From Sinorhizobium terangae (lineage in GTDB: Bacteria; Pseudomonadota; Alphaproteobacteria; Rhizobiales; Rhizobiaceae): a stretch of DNA of 64,000 nucleotides. Of the stretch, positions 9,813 to 19,066 are shown piece by piece (position 1 is the stretch's first letter; the number at the start of each line of letters is the position of its first letter). The DNA is taken from the NCBI RefSeq assembly GCF_029714365.1, contig NZ_CP121659.1:2958501-3022500 (forward strand). The letters run 5' to 3'. The position numbers and the translations under genes are program-made. Under the pieces are notes generated by a model. That model had not been told where the DNA came from. It did no database searches and worked only from the letters and a program-made list of their open reading frames with translations.

Positions 9813-10733
9813 GCCTGCGAGCGTATAACGCTTCACGCGGTCGCGCCCCTCGCGCTTGGCAAGATAGAGGGCCTCGTCCGCGCGGGCATAGATGTCGTTG
9901 ACGGTGTCGCCGTCGCGGTATTCCGCAAGCCCCACCGAGCAGGTGTAGTAGAACTCCGGGATGTTCGAAAGCGGGCGGGCAGTGCGCACCTTGTCCAGCA
10001 CCCGGTCGAGGATGAGATGGCTCTCGCTGACCGTCGTGTCGGGCAGGATCAGCATGAACTCCTCGCCGCCGATCCGGCCGAAACAATCTGAACGGCGTAC
10101 GATCCCCTGCATCTGGCGAGCGAAATCCAGCAGCACTTCGTCGCCGCGCTGGTGGCCATAGCGATCGTTGATCGCCTTGAAATAGTCGATGTCGATGATC
10201 GCCACGCAACCCCACATGTCCGGATTGCCGGTGCAGTTCACGATGAAGTCGTTAAGTCTGTCCATCGTGTAGCGCCGGTTCGGCACGCTGGTGAGCTCGT
10301 CCACCTGCGACGCACGCACCGCAAAATCGCGGTCCTGCCGTAGCTCGCGTTCCTCGGCGCGAATCGAGGTGATATCGACGGCGATGCAGAGCATGCAGCC
10401 GGTGGCATCGACCGTCTCGGTCATCCACAGCCAGCGGCCATCATGAAGGTCGGTTTCGAGCGCACGAAACGGTACCTTTCCCCGCCGATGGACCGTGGCC
10501 GCGATCCAGGCCTCGATGTCGTCCGTCTTCACCACCGTTCCCTTGCCGCAGGCATAGTTGCGCCGCATCAGATCGGACCAGGTCGGAAAGTCGTCGGGTG
10601 CGAGATTGTAGGCGGCGCGAAAGGCATCATTGGCAAAACACAAACGGTCATGCTGATCATAAAGCGCGATCAATACGGGTGATCGAGCCTGCAATGCCAT
10701 CAAGGTCTGGAGATGGTCGCCAGTCACGGTCAA
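9777..10733 (-). CDS. PAS-GGDEF diguanylate cyclase
   Basis: 318 residues. An N-terminal PAS-like sensor (about 10-125) is followed by a GGDEF domain (about 145-310). The active site reads GGEEF (residues 222-226). Five residues before it is RRSD, an intact RxxD inhibitory I-site. It should therefore make cyclic di-GMP from two GTP and be feedback-inhibited. No transmembrane segment is visible, so sensing is cytoplasmic. The start is TTG 10733, seven bases after GGAGGG; TTG 10739 lies too close to that site. The gene ends inside the 3' end of the convergent aminotransferase gene. Confidence 0.87.
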   Translation of the reverse strand: MTVTGDHLQTLMALQARSPVLIALYDQHDRLCFANDAFRAAYNLAPDDFPTWSDLMRRNYACGKGTVVKTDDIEAWIAATVHRRGKVPFRALETDLHDGRWLWMTETVDATGCMLCIAVDITSIRAEERELRQDRDFAVRASQVDELTSVPNRRYTMDRLNDFIVNCTGNPDMWGCVAIIDIDYFKAINDRYGHQRGDEVLLDFARQMQGIVRRSDCFGRIGGEEFMLILPDTTVSESHLILDRVLDKVRTARPLSNIPEFYYTCSVGLAEYRDGDTVNDIYARADEALYLAKREGRDRVKRYTLAGSDPECRPDQTS

Positions 10734-10757
10734 TCTCAATCCCTCCGGGCAGACGTA

Positions 10758-10863
10758 TTACAGCACCGCGCGTCCGATCGGACGCGCAAAGATCGCTGTA
10801 GCACTTTGATTTGCTGCATGATTTTGTCCTTAAATCGATTCCGATTTAAGCAATCATGCAGTA
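10758..10863 (-). repeat. RIME-type repeat, copy 2 (reverse orientation)
   Basis: A well-preserved element with palindromic halves GCGCGTCCGATCGGACGCGC and a stem built from TTAAATCGATTCCGATTTAA flanked by GCATGATT / AATCATGC. It separates the cyclase gene from the DUF3445 gene and probably carries no promoter itself. Confidence 0.8.
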
Positions 10864-10989
10864 GGAAATGCAATTACAACAAGAATATTCAAGTGCAAGA
10901 GCTATAACACGAATCGCTTGTGGCCGAATGCCCGCCATGCCAATGGAAGGAAAATATGGTTAAGCGGCGAAGTCTTCCGGTTCCTCTGC

Positions 10990-11868
10990 ATGAAACACAC
11001 CCCCTACGACGGTTCGTCAAAACCCTTCACGATCGGCCTCGTCCAGCTCGATCCCGACCGGTGGATTGAACCGGACGATGCGCTTGAATTCTATCTCGAC
11101 GAAAAGGCGCGACTGCTCGCCTCCATGCGCGAGGGCATTTTCATTGCCGAGCCGGGGACGGAGCCTGCGCAGGACGAACTCCTGAACGTGCTCACCGAAT
11201 ACCTGCCCAACCGATATCCGGCACTCTACCGGCGCGAGGGCGATGCCATGGTCGTCGGTGGCCGCCGGGTGGTGCTTGCCGGCGATGCCGCTCTCGTCAC
11301 CGCCGGCTCTCTGGTCCAGGACGACCTTGCGATCATGGAGCGCAAGGATGGTGATTGGCGACTTGCCGCGGGTTATGTCGCCTTTCCGTCCTCCTGGTCG
11401 CTCGCGGAGAAATTCGGCAAGGCGATGCACGCGATTCATGCGCCTGTTCCCGGCTTCGGCGAAGGCACGCGCAATGCCGAACTCATCACCCGCATGTTCG
11501 ACAATCTTTCGCCCGGACGTTTCGTCGAACGCTTCAACTGGGCGATCAACGTCGATGGCGCGCTGCATCTGCCGAAGTCGAAATCCGAAGGAGTCGATGC
11601 CAAGGCGGTGTCGCTTTCCGAAGACGACACCTTCATCCGGATCGAGCGCCAGACGCTTCGCAAACTGCCGGAGACCGGCACGATCGTCTTCACGATCCGC
11701 ATCTATTCCGACCCGCTCGCCGCCCTCAGACGCCGACCGGATGCGGCAGCGCTTGCCCGGTCCTTTGTTGCCCAACTGCGCGAATTGACGCTGCCGCAGG
11801 CAGCCTACAAGGGTCTTGTGAGCAAGCGGGAGGCCCTGATCGCGGCGTTGCTGGCGATTGCCGGTTAA
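10990..11868 (+). CDS. DUF3445 family (heme-dependent oxidative N-demethylase-like) protein
   Basis: 292 residues of the DUF3445 family. Members include the alpha subunit of a heme-dependent dimethylamine oxidative N-demethylase, so a heme or PAS-like ligand role is possible, though no partner reductase genes lie nearby. Conserved segments include the FTIGLVQLDPDRWIEPD opening, YVAFPSSWSLAEKFGK in the middle and RFVERFNWAIN near residue 180. The start at 10990 fits family N-termini but has only a weak ribosome site. Confidence 0.75.
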   Translation: MKHTPYDGSSKPFTIGLVQLDPDRWIEPDDALEFYLDEKARLLASMREGIFIAEPGTEPAQDELLNVLTEYLPNRYPALYRREGDAMVVGGRRVVLAGDAALVTAGSLVQDDLAIMERKDGDWRLAAGYVAFPSSWSLAEKFGKAMHAIHAPVPGFGEGTRNAELITRMFDNLSPGRFVERFNWAINVDGALHLPKSKSEGVDAKAVSLSEDDTFIRIERQTLRKLPETGTIVFTIRIYSDPLAALRRRPDAAALARSFVAQLRELTLPQAAYKGLVSKREALIAALLAIAG

Positions 11869-11923
11869 GTAAAGTCGCACGGCGCGGTTGACGCGACCGC
11901 CCTTTATTGTGACAGGAAACTAT

Positions 11924-12030
11924 GCTCTAGAGCATCCGCTTTCAGCGATTTCCCCTGAAAGCGGGCAAGAAGCTCTCGAACTGCAGTGCTTCAGCGCCTC
12001 GGCGCCTTCATCGGACGCGCGGGCGCTTTT
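11924..12030 (+). repeat. RIME-like repeat in the homospermidine synthase leader
   Basis: Begins with the palindrome GCTCTAGAGC. A 10-bp inverted repeat follows (CCGCTTTCAG at 11936 / CTGAAAGCGG at 11955). Then comes a diverged second half related to the other RIME copies (CTGCAGTGCTTCAGCGC... GGACGCGCGGGCGC). It lies 80-190 bp upstream of hss and may be transcribed in its 5' leader. Confidence 0.55.
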
Positions 12031-12111
12031 GGCTTGAACAGAGAGTCAAACGCCCGTTTTCCGCGCATTTCAACCAACCTCACAGGGATGTATCCTCAGG
12101 AGAAGACCAAA

Positions 12112-13563
12112 ATGGCAGATACCAATTATCCGGTTTATGGCGAGATTACCGGCCCGATCGTCATGATCGGCTTCGGTTCGATCGGCCACGGCACCTTGCC
12201 GCTGATCGAACGCCACTTCAAATACGACAAGAACCGGTTGATTGTGGTCGAACCGCGCGAAGACGCCAAGGACACGGAGATTTTCGAGCGCCACGGCGTG
12301 CGTCACGTCAAGGCTTACGTGACCAAGGACAACTACAAGGAACTCTTGAAGCCGCTGCTGACCGAGGGCGGCGGACAGGGCTTCTGCGTCAACCTCTCCG
12401 TCGACACGTCCTCGCTCGATCTCATGAAGCTCTGCCGCAAGCTCGATGTCCTCTACATCGACACGGTCGTGGAGCCCTGGCTCGGCTTCTACTTCAACCC
12501 CGAAATGGACAACGCCGCACGCACCAACTATGCGCTGCGCGAGACGGTTCGTAAGGAAAAGCAGAAGAATCCGGGCGGCACCACGGCGGTTTCGACCTGC
12601 GGCGCCAACCCGGGCATGGTCTCCTGGTTCGTCAAGAAGGCGCTCCTCAACCTCGCCGACGACCTCGGCCTGAAATATGAGGAGCCGCATCAGGACGACC
12701 GCGAAGGCTGGGCGAAGCTGATGAAGAAGGCGGGCGTCAAGGGCATCCATATCGCCGAGCGCGACACGCAGCGCAGCAAGAATCCCAAGCCGCTCGACGT
12801 CTTCTGGAACACCTGGTCGGTCGAAGGCTTCATTTCCGAAGGCCTGCAGCCGGCGGAACTCGGCTGGGGCACGCACGAAAACTGGATGCCGAAGAACGCC
12901 AGGAAGCACAAGAAGGGCTGCCAGGCGGCGATCTATCTGGAGCAGCCGGGCGCAAACACGCGCGTGCGCACCTGGTGCCCGACGCCCGGCCCGCAGTACG
13001 GCTTCCTCGTCACCCACAACGAGTCGATCTCGATTGCCGACTTCTTCACCGTTCGTGACAAGGACGGCGAAGTCACCTACCGCCCGACCTGCCACTATGC
13101 CTACCATCCCAACAACGACGCCGTGCTCTCGCTGCACGAGATGTTCGGCAATGGCGGCAACGCGCAGCCGGTGCACCACGTTCTCGACGAGAACGAACTC
13201 GTTGATGGCATCGATGAACTCGGCGTCCTGCTCTACGGTCACGACAAGAACGCCTATTGGTACGGTTCGCGCCTGTCGCTGGAAGAAACCCGACGCATCG
13301 CGCCCTATCAGAATGCCACCGGCCTGCAGGTGACGAGCGCCGTTCTGGCCGGCATGGTCTGGGCCCTCGAGAACCCGAAGGTCGGCATCGTCGAAGCCGA
13401 CGAGATGGACTACAAGCGCTGCCTGGAAGTGCAGCTTCCCTATCTCGGCCCGGTCGAAGGCCACTACACCGACTGGACGCCGCTTGAGGGTCGTCCGGGC
13501 CTGTTCCCGGAAGACCTCGACACCAAGGATCCGTGGCAGTTCCGGAACATCCTGTTCCGCTAA
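12112..13563 (+). CDS. hss: Homospermidine synthase
   Basis: 483 residues, normal for bacterial homospermidine synthase, which makes sym-homospermidine from putrescine using NAD. The N-terminal Rossmann motif IGFGSIGHGTLPL is clear (about residues 18-30). Long conserved blocks follow, such as TCGANPGMVSWFVKKAL and PTCHYAYHPNNDAVLSLHE. Homospermidine is the main polyamine of many rhizobia and aids growth and osmotic stress resistance. ATG 12112 follows AGGAGAAGACC. The gene is monocistronic: a repeat lies upstream and a terminator at 13592 downstream. Confidence 0.96.
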   Translation: MADTNYPVYGEITGPIVMIGFGSIGHGTLPLIERHFKYDKNRLIVVEPREDAKDTEIFERHGVRHVKAYVTKDNYKELLKPLLTEGGGQGFCVNLSVDTSSLDLMKLCRKLDVLYIDTVVEPWLGFYFNPEMDNAARTNYALRETVRKEKQKNPGGTTAVSTCGANPGMVSWFVKKALLNLADDLGLKYEEPHQDDREGWAKLMKKAGVKGIHIAERDTQRSKNPKPLDVFWNTWSVEGFISEGLQPAELGWGTHENWMPKNARKHKKGCQAAIYLEQPGANTRVRTWCPTPGPQYGFLVTHNESISIADFFTVRDKDGEVTYRPTCHYAYHPNNDAVLSLHEMFGNGGNAQPVHHVLDENELVDGIDELGVLLYGHDKNAYWYGSRLSLEETRRIAPYQNATGLQVTSAVLAGMVWALENPKVGIVEADEMDYKRCLEVQLPYLGPVEGHYTDWTPLEGRPGLFPEDLDTKDPWQFRNILFR

Positions 13564-13591
13564 GACTCGCGGCATATAAGCTGCAGAATCC

Positions 13592-13624
13592 GGCCCGGAG
13601 CAGCACCGCTTCGGGCCTTTTCAT
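13592..13624 (+). terminator. Rho-independent terminator of hss
   Basis: GGCCCGGAGC pairs with GCTTCGGGCC (one wobble) around a short loop and is followed by a T-rich tract, 29 bp after the hss stop. Confidence 0.85.
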
Positions 13625-13684
13625 TTGAGTGACAAGGTTGCACGAGAGGCGCGAAACCAACCGTCCCGGAAGAGGGAACAGCGC

Positions 13685-13698
13685 TCTAAGATCTTAGA
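13685..13698. other. 14-bp perfect palindrome
   Basis: TCTAAGATCTTAGA, in the 275-bp gap between hss and the Omp10-like gene, about 140 bp upstream of the latter's start. It could be a regulator site. Nothing else recognisable is seen in this gap. Confidence 0.3.
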
Positions 13699-13838
13699 AT
13701 CGATCAGGTTTACGACCTGGTGCGAGGGCTACCAAAATCGCCGGGATTTCGGTGACGGTCTTGCTTTCAACTCATGATCGCGGCATGGTTTCGCGCACCG
13801 AACGAAACCGCCAAAGCAAGACGCGGGAGAAAACGCCA

Positions 13839-14204
13839 ATGAAGCCTTTCGCCATTCCGACCCTTCTGGCCGCCGCGGCAACGCTGGCATCATGCCAGTC
13901 GTCGCCACGGGAATTGGGCGGGCCACCGCCGCGCCAGGCGGCCGGCGTCGAGGGCGCCTGGGTCGATCCGAACGGCATCGTTTCCACTTTCGCCGGCGGG
14001 ACGTTCTCGACACGCACCACCGACACCAACCAGCTGCTTGCTTCCGGCAACTACGTGAATGTCAGCCCGACGCTCGTCGAAATCAGCATGACGTCGCTGG
14101 TGCGCAACACCCAGTCGAAGGTCAACTGCGCGCTCGTTACGCAGACACAGCTGAACTGCACCACCGATTCCGGCGCCCAATTCTCTCTTACGCGCCGCGG
14201 CTGA
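13839..14204 (+). CDS. omp10: Omp10-like outer membrane lipoprotein
   Basis: 121 residues with a lipoprotein signal ending LASC|Q (about residue 19). The mature part has a proline-rich linker followed by [42 protein letters not shown] and the terminal FSLTRR. These match my recollection of Brucella Omp10, a small surface lipoprotein with a beta-barrel-like domain. Function is unknown beyond outer-membrane association; in Brucella it affects virulence. The start at 13839 follows GGGAGAAAA. A terminator lies at 14257. Confidence 0.85.
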   Translation: MKPFAIPTLLAAAATLASCQSSPRELGGPPPRQAAGVEGAWVDPNGIVSTFAGGTFSTRTTDTNQLLASGNYVNVSPTLVEISMTSLVRNTQSKVNCALVTQTQLNCTTDSGAQFSLTRRG

Positions 14205-14256
14205 AGCGGATGAGCGAGGCGACAAACACCCCTGCCGACATCCTGGCGATATGACG

Positions 14257-14283
14257 AGGGCCCGCTCAAACGCGGGCCTTTTG
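14257..14283 (+). terminator. Rho-independent terminator after the Omp10-like gene
   Basis: GGGCCCGC / GCGGGCCTTTT hairpin with a small AAA-containing loop and trailing Ts, 53 bp after the stop. Confidence 0.8.
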
Positions 14284-14326
14284 TGATGTCGGAGAATGAA
14301 AACCTTCGTTCCATTTCGAGAGGACG

Positions 14327-14824
14327 ATGCTGAAATCCTACACAGGAAGCTGCCATTGCGGTGCGGTTCGCTTCGAAGCCGATCTGGACATCAGTGCCGG
14401 CACCGGAAAGTGCAATTGCTCGATTTGCACCAAGATGCGCCTGTGGTCTGTTCGCGTGAGGCCGGAAGCCTTTCGTCTCATCGAAGGCGAGAGCGAACTG
14501 ACGGATTTCCAGGGGAAGAACAAGGTCGCCCATCACCTCTTCTGCAAGCATTGCGGCATGCACCCTTTTGAGCGCATCGGTCTCCCGAACATGACGGGCG
14601 CTCCGTACCTCAACATCAATGTCGCATGTCTCGACGGCGTCGACGTCGACGAGCTGATGGCGGCACCGGTCACCTATTACGATGGCCGCAACGACAATTG
14701 GGGAGAGGCCCGCCGAAGTCCGGCATCTGTAGACCGGGGCGATCGGCTTCATAACCCCTGGATCCGCTCACTCGGCAGCCGGCTTAACCCTAGTTGGAAT
14801 CCGGCGAAGGAAGGTCGGCTTTAG
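14327..14824 (+). CDS. GFA/CENP-V fold zinc protein with apparently frameshifted C-terminus
   Basis: 165 residues. The GFA (glutathione-dependent formaldehyde-activating enzyme-like) core is clear: GSCHCGAVRFEAD at 8-20, KCNCSICTK near 28-36, FCKHCGMHPF near 72-81 and LNINVACLDGVDVDEL near 95-110, giving the usual zinc cysteines. Family members normally stop soon after YDGRNDNWWEAPAEVRHL. Here, after DNW, the reading frame changes and continues for about 40 unrelated residues. One base fewer near 14708-14713 would restore AEVRHL and a stop at 14730-14732. It may be a recent indel or a sequence error. The function of the family is loosely defined. Confidence 0.8.
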   Translation: MLKSYTGSCHCGAVRFEADLDISAGTGKCNCSICTKMRLWSVRVRPEAFRLIEGESELTDFQGKNKVAHHLFCKHCGMHPFERIGLPNMTGAPYLNINVACLDGVDVDELMAAPVTYYDGRNDNWGEARRSPASVDRGDRLHNPWIRSLGSRLNPSWNPAKEGRL

Positions 14825-14942
14825 CGCTTGAAGTCGGCGGCAACTGATGAAAACATCCGGCACGCCACCTCGGTCAGGGGATCGAGCATTTCCGCGCGGT
14901 TTGCAATTGATCGGAAATCGACAGGCAGAACGGGAGAGCCTC

Positions 14943-16820
14943 ATGATCAGACATATACGGACCGGCCTCATGACCGCGTCTATTCTCGCCCTTTCTTCGG
15001 GCGCCGCCTTCGCCGATTATGAATTGAACATCCTGCACATCAACGATCTTCACTCCCGCATCGAGTCGATCAACAAGTTCGAGTCGACCTGCTCGGCGGA
15101 AGAAGAAGGCAAGAACGAGTGCTTTGGTGGCGTCGCCCGCCTGAAGACGCTGATCGACCAGAAACGCCAGGAGCTGACGGGCAAGAACCTGCTTCTTCTC
15201 AATGCCGGCGACAATTTCCAGGGCTCGCTCTTCTTCACCACCTACAAGGGCGCGGCAGAAGCGGAATTCCTGAACCTGATGAAGTTCGATGCGATGACCG
15301 TCGGCAACCACGAATTCGACGAAAGCGAAGACGGGCTCGCGAGCTTCCTCGACAAGGTCACCTTCCCGGTCGTAACCGCCAACGTGCTGCCGAGCTACAA
15401 GTCGAAGATCGGCGACCGGATCAAGCCGTCGATCGTGCTCGATGTCGGCGGACAGAAGATCGGCATCGTCGGCGCGGTCGCCAACGACACGCCCGAGCTT
15501 TCTTCTCCCGGGCCGGACATCCTGATCGGTGAAGATGTCGCGACGATTACGAGTGCGGTGGAGGAACTCAAGAAGCAGGGCGTCAACAAGATCATCGCGC
15601 TGACCCATGTCGGCTATCCGCGCGACCTCGCCGCCATCGCCAAGATCCCGGACATCGACGTTGTCGTCGGCGGCCACTCCCACAGCCTGCTGTCGAACAC
15701 CGATGAGAAGGCGGAAGGCCCATATCCGACCATGGTCGAAAATCCCGGCGGCTACAAGGTGCCGGTGGTGCAAGCCGGGTCCTATAGCAAATATCTCGGC
15801 GACCTCGTCGTGACCTTCGATGACAGCGGCGTCGTGAAGGCCGCCAAGGGCGATCCGATCCTCATCGACTCCTCGGTGAAGCCCGACGAAGCCGTGCTTG
15901 CCCGTATCAAGGAACTCGCCAAGCCGATCGAAGAGCTGCGCACCAAGGTTATCGCCAAGACCGAGGCGCCGATCGACGGTTCGCGCGAGAATTGCCGCGC
16001 CAAGGAATGCGAAATGGGCACACTGGTGGCCGACGCCATGCTCGACCGCGCCAAGGGCCAGGGTGTCACGATCGCCATCACCAACGGCGGCGGACTGCGC
16101 GCCTCGATCGACGCGGGCGACGTGACCATGGGCGAAGCCATCACCGTGCTTCCCTTCCAGAATACGCTTGCGACCTTCCAGTTGAAGGGCGCGGACATTC
16201 GCGCTGCGCTGGAGAACGGCTTGAGCCAGGTCGAAGAGGGCGGCGGACGCTTCCCACAGGTGGCCGGCATGAAATTTTCCTTCGACCGCTCCAAGCCGGC
16301 CGGCAGCCGGCTCGTGTCTGTCGAGGTGAAGGAGGGCGAAACCTTCGTTCCGCTCGACCCCGAAAAGACCTATTCGCTCGTCAGCAACAATTTCATGCGC
16401 GGCGGCGGCGACGGTTATGCCGTCTTCAAGACCAAAGGCGAGAACGCCTACGACTATGGTCCGGGACTGGAGACCGTGCTCGCTGACTATCTCGCGGCAC
16501 ACCAGCCGTTCAAGCCTCATACAGATGGCCGCATCACCGAAGTCGCCGCGGCGGCAGGTGCACCGGCCAGCGGCACGGCGGCGCCGTCCACCGAGACGAA
16601 ACCGGCAGAGAGCACAGCCGCCGCACCGGCGCAGCCTTCAACGGGGGCCGCAGCCGGCGGGCCGCAGAAGCATGTCATCGCCAGGGGTGACACGCTTTGG
16701 GATCTTGCCGAGTCCTACTATGGCGACGGCGTGCTTTGGCACAGGATCTCCGAAGCCAACGGCGACCCCGCTCCGCGCCGGCTCGAAATTGGCCGCGAGC
16801 TCGCAATTCCGGCCAAGTAA
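14943..16820 (+). CDS. Periplasmic 5'-nucleotidase/2',3'-cyclic phosphodiesterase with C-terminal LysM
   Basis: 625 residues. A signal peptide (about 1-23) is followed by a UshA-type metallophosphatase domain with the metal motifs LHINDLHSR, NAGDNFQG, GNHEFDE, THVGYPRD and GGHSHS. A 5'-nucleotidase C-terminal domain comes next, with TNGGGLRASI and VSNNFMRGGGDGY. A linker rich in Ala, Pro and Thr (about 535-570) then leads to one LysM domain (about 574-624; VIARGDTLWDLAESYYGDG). It should hydrolyse extracellular nucleotides to nucleosides and phosphate while held on peptidoglycan. The LysM tail is not part of classical UshA. The start at 14943 follows GGGAGAGCC. A terminator follows directly. 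Confidence 0.9.
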   Translation: MIRHIRTGLMTASILALSSGAAFADYELNILHINDLHSRIESINKFESTCSAEEEGKNECFGGVARLKTLIDQKRQELTGKNLLLLNAGDNFQGSLFFTTYKGAAEAEFLNLMKFDAMTVGNHEFDESEDGLASFLDKVTFPVVTANVLPSYKSKIGDRIKPSIVLDVGGQKIGIVGAVANDTPELSSPGPDILIGEDVATITSAVEELKKQGVNKIIALTHVGYPRDLAAIAKIPDIDVVVGGHSHSLLSNTDEKAEGPYPTMVENPGGYKVPVVQAGSYSKYLGDLVVTFDDSGVVKAAKGDPILIDSSVKPDEAVLARIKELAKPIEELRTKVIAKTEAPIDGSRENCRAKECEMGTLVADAMLDRAKGQGVTIAITNGGGLRASIDAGDVTMGEAITVLPFQNTLATFQLKGADIRAALENGLSQVEEGGGRFPQVAGMKFSFDRSKPAGSRLVSVEVKEGETFVPLDPEKTYSLVSNNFMRGGGDGYAVFKTKGENAYDYGPGLETVLADYLAAHQPFKPHTDGRITEVAAAAGAPASGTAAPSTETKPAESTAAAPAQPSTGAAAGGPQKHVIARGDTLWDLAESYYGDGVLWHRISEANGDPAPRRLEIGRELAIPAK

Positions 16821-16843
16821 GACAATTTGCCCCTGACAGATCG

Positions 16844-16879
16844 GCCGGCGCGGTCTTCCCTGCGCCGGCTTTTCTTTTT
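16844..16879 (+). terminator. Rho-independent terminator after the nucleotidase gene
   Basis: GCCGGCGC pairs perfectly with GCGCCGGC across a 10-base loop, followed by TTTTCTTTTT. It lies between the nucleotidase stop and the hemH start, so hemH needs its own promoter or readthrough. Confidence 0.9.
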
Positions 16880-16922
16880 AGAAGGGTTTGAAAATGAAGG
16901 CGCCGGCAACCAAGAGGCGCCC

Positions 16923-17963
16923 ATGAGGACCGAGATGACCCACGCCGAACCGAGCACCGACCAAGCTGCCCTGAAATCCGGGAAGATCGGCGTGCTGCTT
17001 GTCAATCTCGGAACCCCGGACGGTACCGACTACACCTCCATGCGCCGCTACCTCAAGGAGTTCCTGAGTGACAGGCGCGTCATCGAATGGTCGCGTCTCT
17101 ATTGGTATCCGATCCTCTACGGCATCGTGCTCAACACCCGCCCCGGCAAGGTCGGCAAAGCCTACGAGGTGATCTGGAACAAGGAACGCAACGAAAGCTG
17201 GTTGCGCACCTACACCCGCAACCAGGCCGAACTGATGGCGAAGGCCTTTGCCAATCGGCCGGAGGTCGTGGTCGACTGGGCGATGCGCTACGGCCAGCCG
17301 TCGATTGCTGCGCGCATGGAGGCGCTGCAGCAGCAAGGTTGCGATCGCGTCCTCGTTTTCCCACTTTATCCGCAATATGCCGCAGCCACGACCGCGACGG
17401 TCAACGACAAGGCCTTCGAGGCGCTTTTGAAGATGCGCTGGCAGCCGGCGCTGCGCACCGTTCCGGCCTATCCCGGCGACCCGGTCTATATCGATGCGCT
17501 CGCCGCCTCGATCAGCAAGCATCTCGCAACGCTCGACTGGGAGCCGGAAGTCGTGCTCGCCTCCTTCCACGGCATTCCGAAGAGCTATTCCGACCAGGGC
17601 GATCCCTATTATCTCCAGTGTCAGGAGACAGCACGGCTGCTGCGCGCGAAGCTCGGCTGGCCGGAGGCTAAGCTGCAGGTTACCTTCCAGTCCCGCTTCG
17701 GCCCGGAGGAGTGGTTGCAGCCCTATACCGACAAGACGATCGAGAAGCTGGCGAAGGACGGCGTCAAGCGCCTTGCCGTCATCAACCCCGGCTTCGTCTC
17801 CGACTGTCTGGAGACGCTGGAGGAAATCGCCGGCCAAGCCGCCGAAAGCTTCCACCACAACGGCGGCGAGAAATTTGCGCATATTCCCTGCCTGAACGAC
17901 AGCGCCGAAGGCATGGCAGTGCTCAATCACGTGGTCCGCCGCGAGCTTGAGGGCTGGCTCTGA
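16923..17963 (+). CDS. hemH: Ferrochelatase
   Basis: 346 residues. It catalyses the last haem step, inserting Fe2+ into protoporphyrin IX at the inner membrane face. Diagnostic blocks are VLLVNLGTPDGT (about 20-31), VFPLYPQYAAATTATV (about 138-153), the catalytic His in LASFHGIPKSYSDQGDPY, and NPGFVSDCLETLEEI near the C-terminus. The start at 16923 has AGAGG upstream; an in-frame ATG at 16935 is also plausible. Rhizobia often regulate haem genes through Irr, but I see no clear Irr box here. Confidence 0.95.
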   Translation: MRTEMTHAEPSTDQAALKSGKIGVLLVNLGTPDGTDYTSMRRYLKEFLSDRRVIEWSRLYWYPILYGIVLNTRPGKVGKAYEVIWNKERNESWLRTYTRNQAELMAKAFANRPEVVVDWAMRYGQPSIAARMEALQQQGCDRVLVFPLYPQYAAATTATVNDKAFEALLKMRWQPALRTVPAYPGDPVYIDALAASISKHLATLDWEPEVVLASFHGIPKSYSDQGDPYYLQCQETARLLRAKLGWPEAKLQVTFQSRFGPEEWLQPYTDKTIEKLAKDGVKRLAVINPGFVSDCLETLEEIAGQAAESFHHNGGEKFAHIPCLNDSAEGMAVLNHVVRRELEGWL

Positions 17964-18058
17964 TAGACCCGTCTCTGCACACCGCTTGAATTCTCCCGGC
18001 GAATCGCCACGTCATATCCTAGGGGCACTCCAAACGTTGGAGTTGCGAAGAGGGAGAT

Positions 18059-19057
18059 ATGTCGGTGGGCGGCATGGATATCGCAGTCATTGCATTCGTC
18101 GTTCTCGTCATCCTGGTGCTCTTTGCCGGGATCAAGACGGTGCCGCAGGGCTATCAATACACTGTCGAACGCTTCGGGCGCTACACGAAGACCATGGAGC
18201 CGGGGCTGAACCTGATCATTCCCTTCATCGATCGCATCGGGGCGAAGATGAACGTGATGGAGCAGGTTCTCGACGTGCCGACCCAGGAGGTCATCACCAA
18301 GGACAATGCCAGCGTGTCGGCCGATGCGGTCGCCTTTTATCAGGTGCTGAACCCTGCCCAGGCCGCCTATCAGGTGGCCCATCTCGAGAATGCCCTCCTC
18401 AACCTGACGATGACCAACATCCGCTCGGTGATGGGCTCGATGGACCTCGACGAGTTGCTTTCCAATCGCGACACGATCAACGACCGCCTGCTCCGCGTCG
18501 TCGACGAGGCCGCCAGTCCTTGGGGAATCAAGATCACCCGCGTCGAGATCAAGGACATCGCGCCGCCGACGGACCTGGTCGAGGCAATGGCCCGGCAGAT
18601 GAAGGCGGAACGCGAAAAGCGCGCGCAGGTGCTGGAGGCGGAAGGCGCCCGCAACGCGCAGATCCTGCGCGCCGAGGGCGCCAAGCAATCGGCGATCCTT
18701 GAGGCCGAGGGTCAGCGCGAAGCTGCCTATCGCGAGGCGGAGGCGCGCGAGCGCCTGGCGGAGGCAGAAGCCAAGGCAACCCGCATGGTATCCGAAGCGA
18801 TTGCCGCCGGCGACGTGCAGGCGATCAACTATTTCGTCGCGCAAAAGTACACCGAGGCGCTCGCTTCCATCGGCACGGCAAACAATCAGAAGATCGTGCT
18901 GATGCCGATGGAGGCCTCCTCGCTGATAGGCTCGCTCGGTGGCATCGGCGCCATCGCCAGGGAGATCTTCGGCGATGCCCAGCCTAGCGCGCCTCGCCCG
19001 CGCCAGTCGACGCCGCGCACGGGTCCGGCCGCCAATTCCACCGAACCGACCTCTTGA
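18059..19057 (+). CDS. SPFH/Band 7 (stomatin/QmcA-like) membrane protein
   Basis: 332 residues. One N-terminal transmembrane helix (about 6-24) is followed by an SPFH domain opening [25 protein letters not shown] long charged Ala/Glu coiled coil follows (about 185-260, with [25 protein letters not shown] repeats). Such proteins form oligomeric rings that organise membrane microdomains and often act with NfeD partners, as encoded here by the next gene ten bases downstream. The C-terminal tail is proline/serine-rich. ATG 18059 lies just after AGAGGGAGAT; ATG 18074 is an alternative. Confidence 0.9.
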   Translation: MSVGGMDIAVIAFVVLVILVLFAGIKTVPQGYQYTVERFGRYTKTMEPGLNLIIPFIDRIGAKMNVMEQVLDVPTQEVITKDNASVSADAVAFYQVLNPAQAAYQVAHLENALLNLTMTNIRSVMGSMDLDELLSNRDTINDRLLRVVDEAASPWGIKITRVEIKDIAPPTDLVEAMARQMKAEREKRAQVLEAEGARNAQILRAEGAKQSAILEAEGQREAAYREAEARERLAEAEAKATRMVSEAIAAGDVQAINYFVAQKYTEALASIGTANNQKIVLMPMEASSLIGSLGGIGAIAREIFGDAQPSAPRPRQSTPRTGPAANSTEPTS

Positions 19058-19066
19058 GGGCGCCCC

